A DNA stretch of 41,007 bases from a virus (IMGVR_UViG_3300042887_001361:1-41007); one strand, 5' to 3'. Shown: positions 16,961 through 26,552, counted from the stretch's first letter. Made by a program: numbers and translations. Notes: generated by a model not told the origin, from the sequence alone.

Positions 16961-19003
16961 TCATAACGAATACCAATCAGCCGTTCCATTGCAAATATAA
17001 GTCTTACCTGTGACGGCACCTAATGTTTCTGTAGTTCCTCCATTAAGAGTATTAGTGCTTTGTCTTTGAACAATAACAGTATTAACCGACGAGTCAATTC
17101 TGCGAATTATAATAGCTGGAGAAACATCTGCGCCATAAGACGCAGCAAGAGGAAGATTAATTACACGGTTTCCTGACGTTGCATCAACAAGAACAACTGC
17201 ATTTATATTTGTTAGCGTGGTTGTTGCATCAGTAATGGTTATTCTATATTGAGCTATAGATGATCCAACCTCAATACACCCCGTTCCTGTTATTCTAGAA
17301 ACTTTTAAATTTTCACCCGCAGAACCAGCCGCCCCATTAACAGCCAGCGCCCATTCGCCATCTATTGTAAGATTATCTGCTGAAGGACGAGCAATACGAA
17401 GTCCGTTGCTACTTCTATTTTCAAGCCGTAAACTTTCACTAACTACCCGACTACGAGCTTGCAACGCCATATCTGAAGCATTAGCAATTGAAGATGCATA
17501 AGAGAATACACCCGAAACTTGATTGGGGTAATAACCAACACCATCGGTACGCATGGTCACGTAACATAACGCAGCTGTTTCTATTGTTGGAAATGGCGTA
17601 TTGTTGCTGTCATCTATCATTGTAAAAATATTTTTGTAGCTCGGATATAGATAACTCGTGGTACCTTTTGCAATTATTTCATTACCGCCAGAAAATCCAA
17701 TAAATACGTTTTTACGAGCTACAAAAGCAGCGTCTGAAGTGACAGTGCCTGGCGCTGCATCAGTGTTCCGTTGATTGCTTCCTTGAAACACAATACCTTG
17801 TCCAGTGCCTGTTGTAATTCGGTTTGCACGGCAATTAATAAAAAAATTGTGATCGGAATTTTTTATGTTAAAAGCAATACCGTTATAAAACTGTGCGCCA
17901 CAATTCTCAAACTGATTAAGACTGACGTTCGCCAAAGTGTAAGTGCCACCGCTACCAGTGCCAGAATACATAACTGTATCACCTTCCAGCAGAAACAATC
18001 CTCCTGATTGATTAACAAAGTTTCTTGACCAACAGTTAATGAAGCGGTTGTGTTGCGGGTCTCTTGGGTCCCATAATTGAGTTATACATCCAACTCGTAT
18101 ACCGCAGGTTCCAAACTCCCGAAACATTACATTTTCAAAAACACCTTCATTAAAGGAAACTAAGTCGATACCGTATGATGCCCCCGTGCCGTTAGTAGTA
18201 CAACCTGAATTAAAAAAAATACTTCGAACACCCCCACCAGAATATTTAACGTTATTAACACCATTAACAGAGCCAATATTTAACATTGTGCCGTTGTTTG
18301 CACCAGCCCATACTAATTTGGTCGCGGCTGCGGCCCCTTGCGTTCCTATGTTATGTGGTTCATCAGACCCATCACCAACAAACAATATGTTTGGGTACAA
18401 ACAGGATAAAGTTGAAGTAATTTTGTAGGAGCCCGCAGGGAAGAATATTCTTCCCCCTAAATAACTCCCAACATAATCTATTGCATTTTGAATAGCCACA
18501 GTATCATCCGTAACCCCATCTCCAATAGCCCCAAAATTTTTAACTGTAATATTAATTTTTGAGGTTACACTTTGAATTAGTGATACTTTACCAGTAACGA
18601 TAGTTACCGTACCAAAACTATAAAAATTACCTGTTACAGTGCCTGTAATTTTATAACTTCCAGCAGGTACAGCTATACCTGTAGGGTTTGCAGCGGTAGC
18701 TGCAATAAAAGCAGCTGTATCATCAGTTGAGCCGTCACCTACAGCGCCGAAATCTTTAACATTTGGAAAGTCACCAAACATATCTGAGATTAATCTTGGT
18801 GTAGCACCAGTTAAAGCAGTACCATTTTCTGATACTATAGCTGTATCAGAGGTAGTAACAGACGCGCCAGTAGAGCTAAGGCTTAATCCTGTAGGGTTTC
18901 CATCGCCATCTTGAACTTGTTGTAAAGTATTAGTAATGCCTCCAGGAACCTGCAATAAGCCTGGAAAGGATAGATTTTGTTGCTGATTCGCTAGGCTAGA
19001 CAT
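16961..19003 (-). CDS. Tailspike with pectate-lyase-superfamily beta-helix
   Basis: A 680-residue protein. Residues about 1-80 are an N-terminal attachment region (SFPGLLQVPGG...LSSTGASVTTSDTA). Pectate-lyase-3-type openings occur twice: VKDFGAVGDGSTDDTAAF at 82-99 and VKNFGAIGDGVTDDTVAI at 154-171. A long right-handed beta-helix follows (about 175-450), then a C-terminal beta domain. Such spikes bind and often degrade host surface polysaccharide. The active site cannot be assigned. It lies between the coat and gp4 genes, an unusual place compared with P22, where the tailspike gene 9 is elsewhere. Confidence 0.88.
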   Translation of the reverse strand: MSSLANQQQNLSFPGLLQVPGGITNTLQQVQDGDGNPTGLSLSSTGASVTTSDTAIVSENGTALTGATPRLISDMFGDFPNVKDFGAVGDGSTDDTAAFIAATAANPTGIAVPAGSYKITGTVTGNFYSFGTVTIVTGKVSLIQSVTSKINITVKNFGAIGDGVTDDTVAIQNAIDYVGSYLGGRIFFPAGSYKITSTLSCLYPNILFVGDGSDEPHNIGTQGAAAATKLVWAGANNGTMLNIGSVNGVNNVKYSGGGVRSIFFNSGCTTNGTGASYGIDLVSFNEGVFENVMFREFGTCGIRVGCITQLWDPRDPQHNRFINCWSRNFVNQSGGLFLLEGDTVMYSGTGSGGTYTLANVSLNQFENCGAQFYNGIAFNIKNSDHNFFINCRANRITTGTGQGIVFQGSNQRNTDAAPGTVTSDAAFVARKNVFIGFSGGNEIIAKGTTSYLYPSYKNIFTMIDDSNNTPFPTIETAALCYVTMRTDGVGYYPNQVSGVFSYASSIANASDMALQARSRVVSESLRLENRSSNGLRIARPSADNLTIDGEWALAVNGAAGSAGENLKVSRITGTGCIEVGSSIAQYRITITDATTTLTNINAVVLVDATSGNRVINLPLAASYGADVSPAIIIRRIDSSVNTVIVQRQSTNTLNGGTTETLGAVTGKTYICNGTADWYSL

Positions 19004-19006
19004 TCT

Positions 19007-19183
19007 TTATTCCTCAAATGGAGTATTTCTAATACGTTTTTTAGGGGTTTTGCCCTTATCATCCCATTCTTGGGAAGTTAGCCATCCATCCTTGGATAAA
19101 GCTTTATATTCTTGCTCATCAATGGCAATTGTTGAATTGTCATATGAGTCTTTGTGCATCGAGCATGGATATTCGATTGCCAT
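19007..19183 (-). CDS. Small hypothetical protein (58 aa)
   Basis: MAIEYPCSMHKDSYDNSTIA... ends three bases before the tailspike ATG. Charged and hydrophilic; the middle (DEQEYKALSKDGWLTSQEW) followed by KGKTPKKRIRN resembles short phage head-region proteins. AAGGTG before the start is a fair ribosome-binding site. It sits after the head-operon terminator at 19197-19226, so its mRNA may start by read-through or from a local promoter. Confidence 0.65.
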   Translation of the reverse strand: MAIEYPCSMHKDSYDNSTIAIDEQEYKALSKDGWLTSQEWDDKGKTPKKRIRNTPFEE

Positions 19184-19196
19184 ATTTCACCTTAAA

Positions 19197-19226
19197 GGAA
19201 AAGGTGGGAGATTTTACCCCCCACCT
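19197..19226 (-). terminator. Intrinsic terminator after the coat/decoration genes
   Basis: On the minus strand AGGTGGG (19226-19220) pairs with CCCACCT (19208-19202) across an 11-base loop, followed by a TTTT run. It begins six bases past the stop of the 125-aa gene. It would lower expression of the tail genes compared with the head genes. Confidence 0.6.
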
Positions 19227-19231
19227 CCAAC

Positions 19232-19609
19232 TTATGCTGTTATATTACCCGCTAATAAACCAGAGTTACTTACAGAGTTCACTAGGAAGTCAGTAGCAAC
19301 AGGGAATGAACGGACAATTTGAACTAAATATGTATCCGCAGCAGGCGTTTTAGATGCCGCAGTTGGATTTACATAAGTGATACTGATAGTGTTAGCAGAT
19401 TTTACTCTTGCACCAGCTATAGCAACGCCAGCAGTTTGAGCCGCTGTAGTTGATACAGATACAAAATCACCTACCGCAACGCCAGCAAGAGTAAAATCTT
19501 GCTCAGCAGTTGTGATAGCTGCAACTGCAGCGGGAGTTACTGCTAACGATACAATAGCGGTAGCACGGTTAGCCGTGACTGCAACTATATTAGGGCCTGG
19601 ATTACTCAT
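19232..19609 (-). CDS. Putative head decoration or coat-associated protein
   Basis: A 125-residue Ala/Thr/Val-rich protein with a beta character (ATAIVSLAVTPAAVAAITTAEQDFTLAGVAVGDFVSVS, then ARVKSANTISITYVNPTAA). This composition, size and place 12 bases after the coat stop are those of capsid decoration or fibre proteins in many phages; the segment GVAVGDFVSV followed by SANTISITYVN is common among them. No enzyme motif. The assignment is by context and composition. Confidence 0.55.
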   Translation of the reverse strand: MSNPGPNIVAVTANRATAIVSLAVTPAAVAAITTAEQDFTLAGVAVGDFVSVSTTAAQTAGVAIAGARVKSANTISITYVNPTAASKTPAADTYLVQIVRSFPVATDFLVNSVSNSGLLAGNITA

Positions 19610-19621
19610 TTTAAACTCCTA

Positions 19622-20875
19622 TTAACCAGTGATACGGCAAGCCAGCTCAGGATAAACTGTGCTGAAACCATAAAGAACATCAAGACGAGTCGGCAATTGG
19701 TCAGAGTTAATATCGTATTGGCGAACCAAACGAATTGACAAACCATCAGCAGAAGCACGTCCAGCCATATCAACACCTTGAGGCAATAATAGGTCAGCAG
19801 TACCAAGAGCAAACGCATCGCGATGGAACGCAATAGCATTGGCGTAGCTTGCACCAGCAGAACCTGAAATTACAGTAGCGTTGCCAGAAGCAATAGTACC
19901 AGTGGTGCTAGTTACGTTTTGGAATTGACCACTAAATACAGGTGTTGGGAATACTTGAACTGTTTGTGATGATCCAGTACCAGTAGTCAACGCAGTTACT
20001 ACGAAGTTACGCAGTGTACCAGTTGATTGACGGTTTTGTGGGTTCACAGCGTAAACGCCAGGTATTGTGAAAACAGTACCTCGAGTTAAAGTTTTACCAT
20101 TAGTAATAGTAGCAGTTAAACCAAAAGTAGTCGCAGCGTTAGTTTGAACAGAACCGCCAGCTTGTGCAGCTACAGCGATAGTGTCAGTACCAACGATGAA
20201 AGAACCAGAAGTAAAGTTACCTACGTTTTGATCCATTGCAAAGTTAAAGCCTAAAGTGCTGTCGCCCATTGCGCCTTTCTTGAATATTTCAGAAATAACA
20301 CCTTGTGGGTTGAACAAGTTAGTCAAACCAGAAACGATACCAACATCAATAGTAGGATCAACAATAATGCTTCTTAATTCATCAACAGGAGCAGCTTCTT
20401 GGTTCAATCTAGCACGAGCAGCTAAGATTGTGTTCAAAGATTGAGCTTGGGTTGGTGAGTTAGATAACACGCCAGGAGTACCGACCATGTTATATACGTT
20501 CAAGAATTGTTGTAGACCATCATAGTCGATTTTGTTAGCAACCGCAGCAATAGCAGGCTTAATAAAACGATCTGAAAAGTCAGAAATGTTTAAGCTCAAA
20601 TCTTGAGTTGTAAACGCCATATCAACACCGAACTGAGTGTTCAGAGTCAATGGAACGTAAGTTTCAACAGAAGATTCAACTTGAAGTGCAGGGCCAGTTC
20701 TACCAACATAACGAGGAGGTTTTCTCAAGTTAATAGTAGTACCGATTTTTGCGCCTTCGATGGCGAATTTGTCGTCATATTGACGGCTAATAGCACGAGT
20801 AAAAACTAAGCTGTTGGTCAAGACCCGCAGAGCTTCGTTTGTAATCATGCTTATGGTAAGCAATTGATTAGACAT
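19622..20875 (-). CDS. Major coat protein, P22 coat type
   Basis: A 417-residue HK97-fold coat. The N-terminus LTISMITNEALRVLTNSLVF, ISRQYDDKFA and GTTINLRKPPRYVGRTGP match the P22-type coat family (P22 gp5 is 430). Residues about 215-345 (GSFIVGTDTIAVAAQAGG ... TVQVFPTPVFSGQF) correspond to the inserted I-domain typical of that type. ATG 20875 is chosen over TTG 20887 because TTGGAGACAAAT supplies a well-spaced Shine-Dalgarno. It is preceded by a terminator and a likely promoter of its own. Confidence 0.92.
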   Translation of the reverse strand: MSNQLLTISMITNEALRVLTNSLVFTRAISRQYDDKFAIEGAKIGTTINLRKPPRYVGRTGPALQVESSVETYVPLTLNTQFGVDMAFTTQDLSLNISDFSDRFIKPAIAAVANKIDYDGLQQFLNVYNMVGTPGVLSNSPTQAQSLNTILAARARLNQEAAPVDELRSIIVDPTIDVGIVSGLTNLFNPQGVISEIFKKGAMGDSTLGFNFAMDQNVGNFTSGSFIVGTDTIAVAAQAGGSVQTNAATTFGLTATITNGKTLTRGTVFTIPGVYAVNPQNRQSTGTLRNFVVTALTTGTGSSQTVQVFPTPVFSGQFQNVTSTTGTIASGNATVISGSAGASYANAIAFHRDAFALGTADLLLPQGVDMAGRASADGLSIRLVRQYDINSDQLPTRLDVLYGFSTVYPELACRITG

Positions 20876-21006
20876 ATTTGTCTCCAAATGAAAAGAAAAA
20901 GGTATTTAGCCTGATTTATTTCCAGATGGGAGCCAATCCCTCGAATTATCTGTACTGAGGTTGCCTAGCTATCTAAACAGGCAAAAGTTTAAATAGATGT
21001 GAGGTC

Positions 21007-21035
21007 ATTATATACCATATCATATTTAAAATGTA
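21007..21035 (-). promoter_or_regulatory. Likely promoter for the coat gene
   Basis: On the minus strand a perfect TATAAT (21012-21007) lies about 130 bases upstream of the coat ATG; a TGG directly before an overlapping TATATA gives an extended -10 look. The -35 region (21035-21030, TACATT) is poor. It starts just after the scaffold terminator, so it would let coat be made in excess of scaffold and portal. Confidence 0.4.
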
Positions 21036-21038
21036 CAT

Positions 21039-21069
21039 AAAAAAATGCCACCAATATGGTATTGGTGGC
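21039..21069 (-). terminator. Strong intrinsic terminator between scaffold and coat genes
   Basis: On the minus strand GCCACCAATA pairs perfectly with TATTGGTGGC (10-bp stem, three-base loop CCA), followed by ATTTTTTTATG. It begins 14 bases after the scaffold stop. It is the clearest terminator in the late block. Confidence 0.85.
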
Positions 21070-21083
21070 GAGTCGGAGAGCTT

Positions 21084-21923
21084 TTAGCGTTTTAGACGTG
21101 CTACCAGTTTAGCTTTATCTTCTGCATTACGAGCAGCTATATATTCCGAAGTAGACATTTCAGCGTATGATTTCGTGCCATTTACAGTGCCACCAGTGCC
21201 ATTAATAGGCCTTATTGGTTTCGGAGCTGAACTTGTTCTAGCATCTTGCCTAACAATCGCTGCTAATCTCATACCTGCTTGTACAGGCGACATATTAGAG
21301 ATTTCATAGGCTACATCAAGGTTTCTACCTAATTGATAAGCTATATCAGGGCCATTTTCCATACCTAATATAGCTTCTCTGATAGTTTGGTTCTGAGCTA
21401 ATATCGGATCAGATGTGATTCTTTCAATAACAGAATCATAATCCGCATATCTAACACGAGCAGCGGCTTCAGCCGTTTCTAATTTGGCTTGTGCAGCTTG
21501 TTGGGTTTGCAATCTTGCCCGTTGCTCATATTCCTGAGCGACAGCTTGTTTCGCCTCCATAACCGCAGATTCACGGGTATATTGCATCATTGCATCCATA
21601 TACCGAGGGTCATACTGACCGCCAGCAAATTGAGACGGATCAGGTGGTGCTAATGATGGCGCTTGTTGCTCTTGAGCAGGAGAATACTGTCTAAGTATTT
21701 GCTCCTGCTGCTCAAGCATCTTTTCCAAACGTTCTGCTTGCCTTCTTGCTTCGTGCTTATCACGGGTTAATTCATCAATCCGTTTCTTATACCAAGGGTC
21801 TTGTTTTTCGGAGGTAGGTTCTTCAGTTGCTTCTACCTCCTCCTGATTACCCTCTGATTCAACTTCTTGTGATTCAACTTCTTGAATCTCTACGGGTGTA
21901 CTTTCGATTATTTCTTCGCTCAT
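21084..21923 (-). CDS. Capsid scaffold protein
   Basis: A 279-residue protein with a very acidic N-terminus (MSEEIIESTPVEIQEVESQEV...), a long predicted coiled coil (about 45-190, RDKHEARRQAERLEKMLEQQ...) and a basic C-terminal end (KLVARLKR), which fits a coat-binding helix. P22 scaffold is 303 residues with the same polarity. The gene lies between portal and coat and starts in an ATGA overlap with the portal stop. Expected to direct procapsid assembly and then leave. Confidence 0.87.
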   Translation of the reverse strand: MSEEIIESTPVEIQEVESQEVESEGNQEEVEATEEPTSEKQDPWYKKRIDELTRDKHEARRQAERLEKMLEQQEQILRQYSPAQEQQAPSLAPPDPSQFAGGQYDPRYMDAMMQYTRESAVMEAKQAVAQEYEQRARLQTQQAAQAKLETAEAAARVRYADYDSVIERITSDPILAQNQTIREAILGMENGPDIAYQLGRNLDVAYEISNMSPVQAGMRLAAIVRQDARTSSAPKPIRPINGTGGTVNGTKSYAEMSTSEYIAARNAEDKAKLVARLKR

Positions 21924-24115
21924 TTCGTTTCTCCGGGTTTTGCTTCACTTGTTAATGCTGCAATATCAGGTTCCCTTCGCATAGCGCCTGGTCTAATAGG
22001 CTGACCAGCAGGTGCTTGACCTTGTGGTGCGCCTTGAGGCATACCTTGAGGCTGTGGAGGTGGCTGAGTTGCTTGCATTTCTAATTGTTCAAATTCTTGA
22101 TTATTTTCTACTAGCTCTTGAGTTCCCATACCCATCATTAAGGTTAAATTTTCTCTGACAGCAGCTTGTAATTGCGTGTCTGTCATCATAATTTTACCTT
22201 CCACGTCCATGCGTTTAGTCTGGGCTTCAAACCATTCACGTTCCTGCTTTTGAAGTTCAATCATGCGTTGGTCACGAAGTTGAGTAATTTCTTGACTCAT
22301 ATGCTCCATTTGACCTGCTAATTCATCCATCATTTGCCGAGCTTGAAGGACTTGTGGATCGACTTTATCACCACTCTTAGCCACCGCTTGTATTTGCGGA
22401 GGTAACATGGCTTGAAGTCGTTTGCTGATTTCTTCAGCTCCTGGCCAATCCATATTTTTCAACATCAAATCACCAATGATATTGAATAATGATGGATTTG
22501 CTTGAGTTAAAGTCAGCATCATTGTGGCTGCTTCATCGCGTTTAGTCGCATATGAAGGGCCTGCATCGCAAACAACGTCATAGCGTCCAATGGTCGGATT
22601 GAAAATTGAATCGATAGCACTATTTTCAGTATTAGCAGACGGAGTTTGAATGTTAGGGTTAAGTTGTACAGTTCTTGGTGTTCCATCTTCACCTAAAATT
22701 CGTGCAACTCTAGGCCTGTCATAAACTTTTGGAATCATATCCAATACAACACGGCCAATTTGACGAACGGAGCGTGATAAATTGTCTTGATAATGAAAAG
22801 TGTTAATATCCGCTTGTTTTTGCCTCAATAATAAGGCTCTACCAGACGTTTCGTTAGATTGAGCGCCTAATGTAGGTTGATAAATCCCCATGCTTTGCAT
22901 GATGTCATTTTCAGCTAATTGAATAGCTTGCATGATCGCAGGGCTAGATTGTGGAGGCATTGCCCGTTGAGGTGAACCAACAGGTGTTCCAGCTATTGAT
23001 ACAGGGTCATATTCAAGGTATGCAACGGATTCTTTATTTACCCTTCCCCAATTAGGGTCAGTTTCAAATTGCCCTGCTACGCCTATAAACGGAGCTTTAG
23101 GCGACAATGCAACATTTTCAGCATTAGCAGATAAATAATAGTTATACAACCGTTGAGCATCTTTAGCATTGCGAATCAATCCTGATAAATAACGTCTACC
23201 TTGTAGCCATAGTTCATGACCAATGACGGGAATAATAGGGATATACTTCGTAGGAAGCTCACCATGCTCTAAAATGGTATCACCAGTAGCTTTACACCAC
23301 ATACAACGTTTTTTATCTGCTATACGCACCTGTGAAGGGTCTTGAGGATCAGTTATTTCTACTTCTTCATGCTCTATATAATAGTATTCCGCAATACGAA
23401 CGCTGTCTTTAGTGTACCAACCTTGAGCATCGCCATTACCTGCATCATCGAAATGCGTTTCATCAACGCCAGGATATAAACGCTCAAATTCATCTTTGGA
23501 AATTTCTTCAGCTAAAATACACCATTCAGCATCAGAGCCGTCTGGCGATTTGCTGTGCGGATCCATGTAGACTTTAAATGGATCAGGTATCCGGTCAATG
23601 TAAATTTCTTGATCGAAGCTGGAATCATCAGCCCAATCATTACGAATACGCACATAACCGATACCCATATCTACTTGCGATTCCACCGCAGTATCGTAAG
23701 CCATACCAGCATTACTATTGTCTTGAATGTGACGAATCAGCCCCTGCAATACTTCCGCTGTTTCCTGATCGGCTTCATCGTTGACCGGACGAATACGAAT
23801 ACTTGGAGTATTCTGACGGATTTCATTAACCACTCGATCACGATACTGAAGCAATCGGTTAATCACCAACATAGGGCGTTCTTTACCTGGGCGATTACGG
23901 TCATACTTTGCAGACTCAGGCCATTGATCGCCTAATCGTGCAAAACGAACATCGTCCAACATTTCCTGTCTATTGACGGAAGTAAACTCCACCGCAGAAC
24001 TGAATCGTTCGCGTATCTCACTTAATGTATCTTCATCCATTTTTTCTTCGTCTGTTTCAGTATCCATACCAACACCAAATGATTCCATTATTGAATCTGT
24101 ATCTAAATTTGCCAT
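21920..24115 (-). CDS. Portal protein, P22 type
   Basis: A 731-residue protein; P22 portal is 725. Conserved-looking stretches are the N-terminal RQEMLDDVRFARLGDQWP, ERPMLVINRLLQYRDRVVNEI, then DRIPDPFKVYMDPHSKSPDGSDA and the ETSGRALLLRQKQADIN segment. The C-terminal about 100 residues are Gln/Pro-rich with a helical barrel-like part (EQMEHMSQEITQLRDQRMIE). It forms the dodecameric DNA gate of the head and the docking ring for terminase and gp4. It follows the terminase by 24 bases. Confidence 0.92.
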   Translation of the reverse strand: MANLDTDSIMESFGVGMDTETDEEKMDEDTLSEIRERFSSAVEFTSVNRQEMLDDVRFARLGDQWPESAKYDRNRPGKERPMLVINRLLQYRDRVVNEIRQNTPSIRIRPVNDEADQETAEVLQGLIRHIQDNSNAGMAYDTAVESQVDMGIGYVRIRNDWADDSSFDQEIYIDRIPDPFKVYMDPHSKSPDGSDAEWCILAEEISKDEFERLYPGVDETHFDDAGNGDAQGWYTKDSVRIAEYYYIEHEEVEITDPQDPSQVRIADKKRCMWCKATGDTILEHGELPTKYIPIIPVIGHELWLQGRRYLSGLIRNAKDAQRLYNYYLSANAENVALSPKAPFIGVAGQFETDPNWGRVNKESVAYLEYDPVSIAGTPVGSPQRAMPPQSSPAIMQAIQLAENDIMQSMGIYQPTLGAQSNETSGRALLLRQKQADINTFHYQDNLSRSVRQIGRVVLDMIPKVYDRPRVARILGEDGTPRTVQLNPNIQTPSANTENSAIDSIFNPTIGRYDVVCDAGPSYATKRDEAATMMLTLTQANPSLFNIIGDLMLKNMDWPGAEEISKRLQAMLPPQIQAVAKSGDKVDPQVLQARQMMDELAGQMEHMSQEITQLRDQRMIELQKQEREWFEAQTKRMDVEGKIMMTDTQLQAAVRENLTLMMGMGTQELVENNQEFEQLEMQATQPPPQPQGMPQGAPQGQAPAGQPIRPGAMRREPDIAALTSEAKPGETK

Positions 24116-24139
24116 GATTTTTCCTGAGCTATTAAAATG

Positions 24140-25675
24140 TTAAGCGCCCATCCAAGAAGAAGTGCTTCCCCCAGATGAATTATAAGATCGATTTCCTCCT
24201 TCCCTATGTTCTCGCTGTTCCCTATGGGCTACCGGAAACGCAAAAGTGACCGCTAATGCGTCCGCTGCATCAGGTGAGGCTAAACCCCTAGACCGCATCT
24301 CTTTCTTACCTTCAAGAAAGATAGTCCCTGAAGAATTAGGTTTCTTCATAGGCCCTATTAAATCAGATTTCAATTGCCTATCCTCCTTAATACTGGCAGT
24401 TTTTAACCAATCCCTCATTGCACCCCACATCTCTGCGCGTTTGTTGCCCCACATAATAGCATTAGTCGCCTTCCAACCAAAATTCACGCCTCTTACCTTA
24501 TAGCGTTGCTCCACCAAACGATCAAGAATACCATAGCCCAAACCACCTTCATCAATTACCGTCAAGGCAGGGCGATATTGTTCAATCGCATCGATCACCC
24601 GTCCAACAATTGTCATGGTATCTTCACCGGAATATCGTTTAATCGCTAATAAGTCACGTCCCTGCCTGATAATAATTACGGTTGAGTCAGCCCCACCTCG
24701 TGCAGGATCGACACCAATAACAATAGGCGCAGTTGTATCCTTATATAATGGACGTTGAAACGCATCTTCAATGAGGTCGGGCGATATAAACTGATCTTCA
24801 CCTGCGGTGGGAAATTCACCGTACACTTCAACCCTTGCTTGGGAAGAATCTTCACCATATTCCGCAATGATCTGTTCATAAACCTGTTTATCCGTATCCT
24901 CGACAGTTCTTGCGTCCACCATACGGCTTTTCCAAAACGCTCGTTTGCCATGAAAGCACTCAAAGAAATACCCTTCATTCCGTCTAGGGTTGCTGAAAGC
25001 AAACCAATATCGATCAAGAATATTCTCGGTAAAGAAACCTGCCCCTACTGACCATATCTCGTTAGGAATACCTGACGCTTCATCAAAGATTAACATCATT
25101 CCGTCATGATTGTGAACCCCTGCATAACTGTCAGGGTTCTCAGCGCTCCATAACTTACCTTCAGCGCCCCAATATCGTGTACCTTTCTTCAGTTGCATTT
25201 CCACCAAATTAGTCAGCCATGTAGCTGGAGTTATCTTGGTAGCAGACAATTCAAACCAATGCGTGTTGATTGACATGGCGTACCAGCGTGACAATTCGCC
25301 CCACGTGACAGACTTCAATTGTGATTCTGAGTTAGCTGACACGATTACCGTTGAGCCTACCCGTGTTGTCAACATCCACAATATTAACCATGACACCAAT
25401 GCAGATTTACCAATACCACGTCCAGATGACACGGCTGACCGCAGGGTGTTCATATCTACTTGGCCTTTATTCTCCTTAATATGCTCGGCAATATCCCTTA
25501 GCACTTCCCGTTGCCATTTTCTTGGCCCATGAAAGTGTTCTAATGGGGTGTTCTTTTTCCCCCAAGGAAACACGAACAGCACAAACGCTTCGGGATCATC
25601 CGCTATCTTGGGCGACCATAACTCCACCATCAACGTCTGTTCTTCGTCTGGACGATATATTGGTTGTTGAGCCAT
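24140..25675 (-). CDS. Terminase large subunit
   Basis: A 511-residue packaging motor (P22 gp2 is 499). Walker A is SGRGIGKS at 84-91; Walker B is MLIFDEA at 194-200 with D198 and E199. The RNase H-like nuclease has D323 (GVDPARGG), D375 (VIDEGG) and an Asp in SPDAADAL near the C-terminus. The start region SPKIADDPEAF... FPWGKKNTPLEHFHGPRKWQRE is normal for this family, supporting ATG 25675 despite an 80-base overlap with the small subunit frame. Confidence 0.95.
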   Translation of the reverse strand: MAQQPIYRPDEEQTLMVELWSPKIADDPEAFVLFVFPWGKKNTPLEHFHGPRKWQREVLRDIAEHIKENKGQVDMNTLRSAVSSGRGIGKSALVSWLILWMLTTRVGSTVIVSANSESQLKSVTWGELSRWYAMSINTHWFELSATKITPATWLTNLVEMQLKKGTRYWGAEGKLWSAENPDSYAGVHNHDGMMLIFDEASGIPNEIWSVGAGFFTENILDRYWFAFSNPRRNEGYFFECFHGKRAFWKSRMVDARTVEDTDKQVYEQIIAEYGEDSSQARVEVYGEFPTAGEDQFISPDLIEDAFQRPLYKDTTAPIVIGVDPARGGADSTVIIIRQGRDLLAIKRYSGEDTMTIVGRVIDAIEQYRPALTVIDEGGLGYGILDRLVEQRYKVRGVNFGWKATNAIMWGNKRAEMWGAMRDWLKTASIKEDRQLKSDLIGPMKKPNSSGTIFLEGKKEMRSRGLASPDAADALAVTFAFPVAHREQREHREGGNRSYNSSGGSTSSWMGA

Positions 25676-26096
25676 TGTGAGTTTGTTCCTCTATTTGAGT
25701 GCGAATGGGTGATGACGTTCCTTCAATGACTCGACTACGCGCTTCATCTAAGGCAGATTGTATATTAATAGTTTCGATTGACATGGATATTTCTTGCTTG
25801 GCAGTCCATCCATGAACGTGTTGCAGGATTGACAGCGCTGCTTTTGAATCACCGTTTCTGGCAGCTTCTCTTAACTGCGTTGCGGCTTCCATTTCTCCAT
25901 CAGCTGCACCTTTCAACGCTGCCATTTCAGCAACAGGATCAAGTTGACATAACTGTCGATATTCGGAAGGTAACATTCCTGCGGCTAAGGCAAGCTTGTC
26001 GCCTTTTAACCCTAGAGCGGCAGCATCATATATTTGTTGTAAGCGCCATTCGGTGGCTTGCACTTCTCTTGGCGTAAACGGGATTGATACCATCAT
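25596..26096 (-). CDS. Terminase small subunit
   Basis: A 166-residue protein (P22 gp3 is 162). The N-terminal half has a helix-turn-helix-like part (AAALGLKGDKLALAAGMLPSEYRQL), then GAADGEMEAATQLREAARNGDSKAALSILQHVHGW, a segment typical of small terminases. The C-terminus is polar and overlaps the large-subunit start by 80 bases. AAAGGAGG gives a strong ribosome-binding site before ATG 26096 (a second ATG follows immediately). First gene of the late block; it should recognise the packaging site and form the ring that feeds DNA to the motor. Confidence 0.85.
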   Translation of the reverse strand: MMVSIPFTPREVQATEWRLQQIYDAAALGLKGDKLALAAGMLPSEYRQLCQLDPVAEMAALKGAADGEMEAATQLREAARNGDSKAALSILQHVHGWTAKQEISMSIETINIQSALDEARSRVIEGTSSPIRTQIEEQTHNGSTTNISSRRRTDVDGGVMVAQDSG

Positions 26097-26552
26097 CTAT
26101 CCTCCTTTCAAAATTATATTTAACATCATTTACCTATGGTAGTAAAGTTTTTTACATCTTCTCTGAAATTTTTAAAAAAATTTTTAGAGGGTTAGCTTTT
26201 CAATTTTAAAAAAAAATTTAGTTTGGGGGGGGTCACTTCCCATTTTTAAAAAAATTTACTGCGTGACGGTCAGCTAAAAAAATAAAAAAAAATTTACTGC
26301 GGGGGGTGTACATGGGCAACGGACGGTTCAAAATCCCCCTATCACCCCCCCATCAACCAGGCACGTTGCGTTTTAACCTACCATTACAAGCTAACCTATT
26401 GATTTATATACAGTTTACGGTTTGAGTATTATCATTGCCATCAATTCGAAGGATATACAAGGAGCCTAATTAGCATTGTAACTTATTGATTATCATAACT
26501 TATTTGTTTTTTTGTTCTATAATATACCCCCAAAAATACCCCCATTTATTTT

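Noticed and set aside
19606-19854. Hydrophobic minus-strand frame of 82 codons within the coat gene
   Set aside because: It is a second frame of the coat coding sequence; codons and position give no support for a separate membrane protein.
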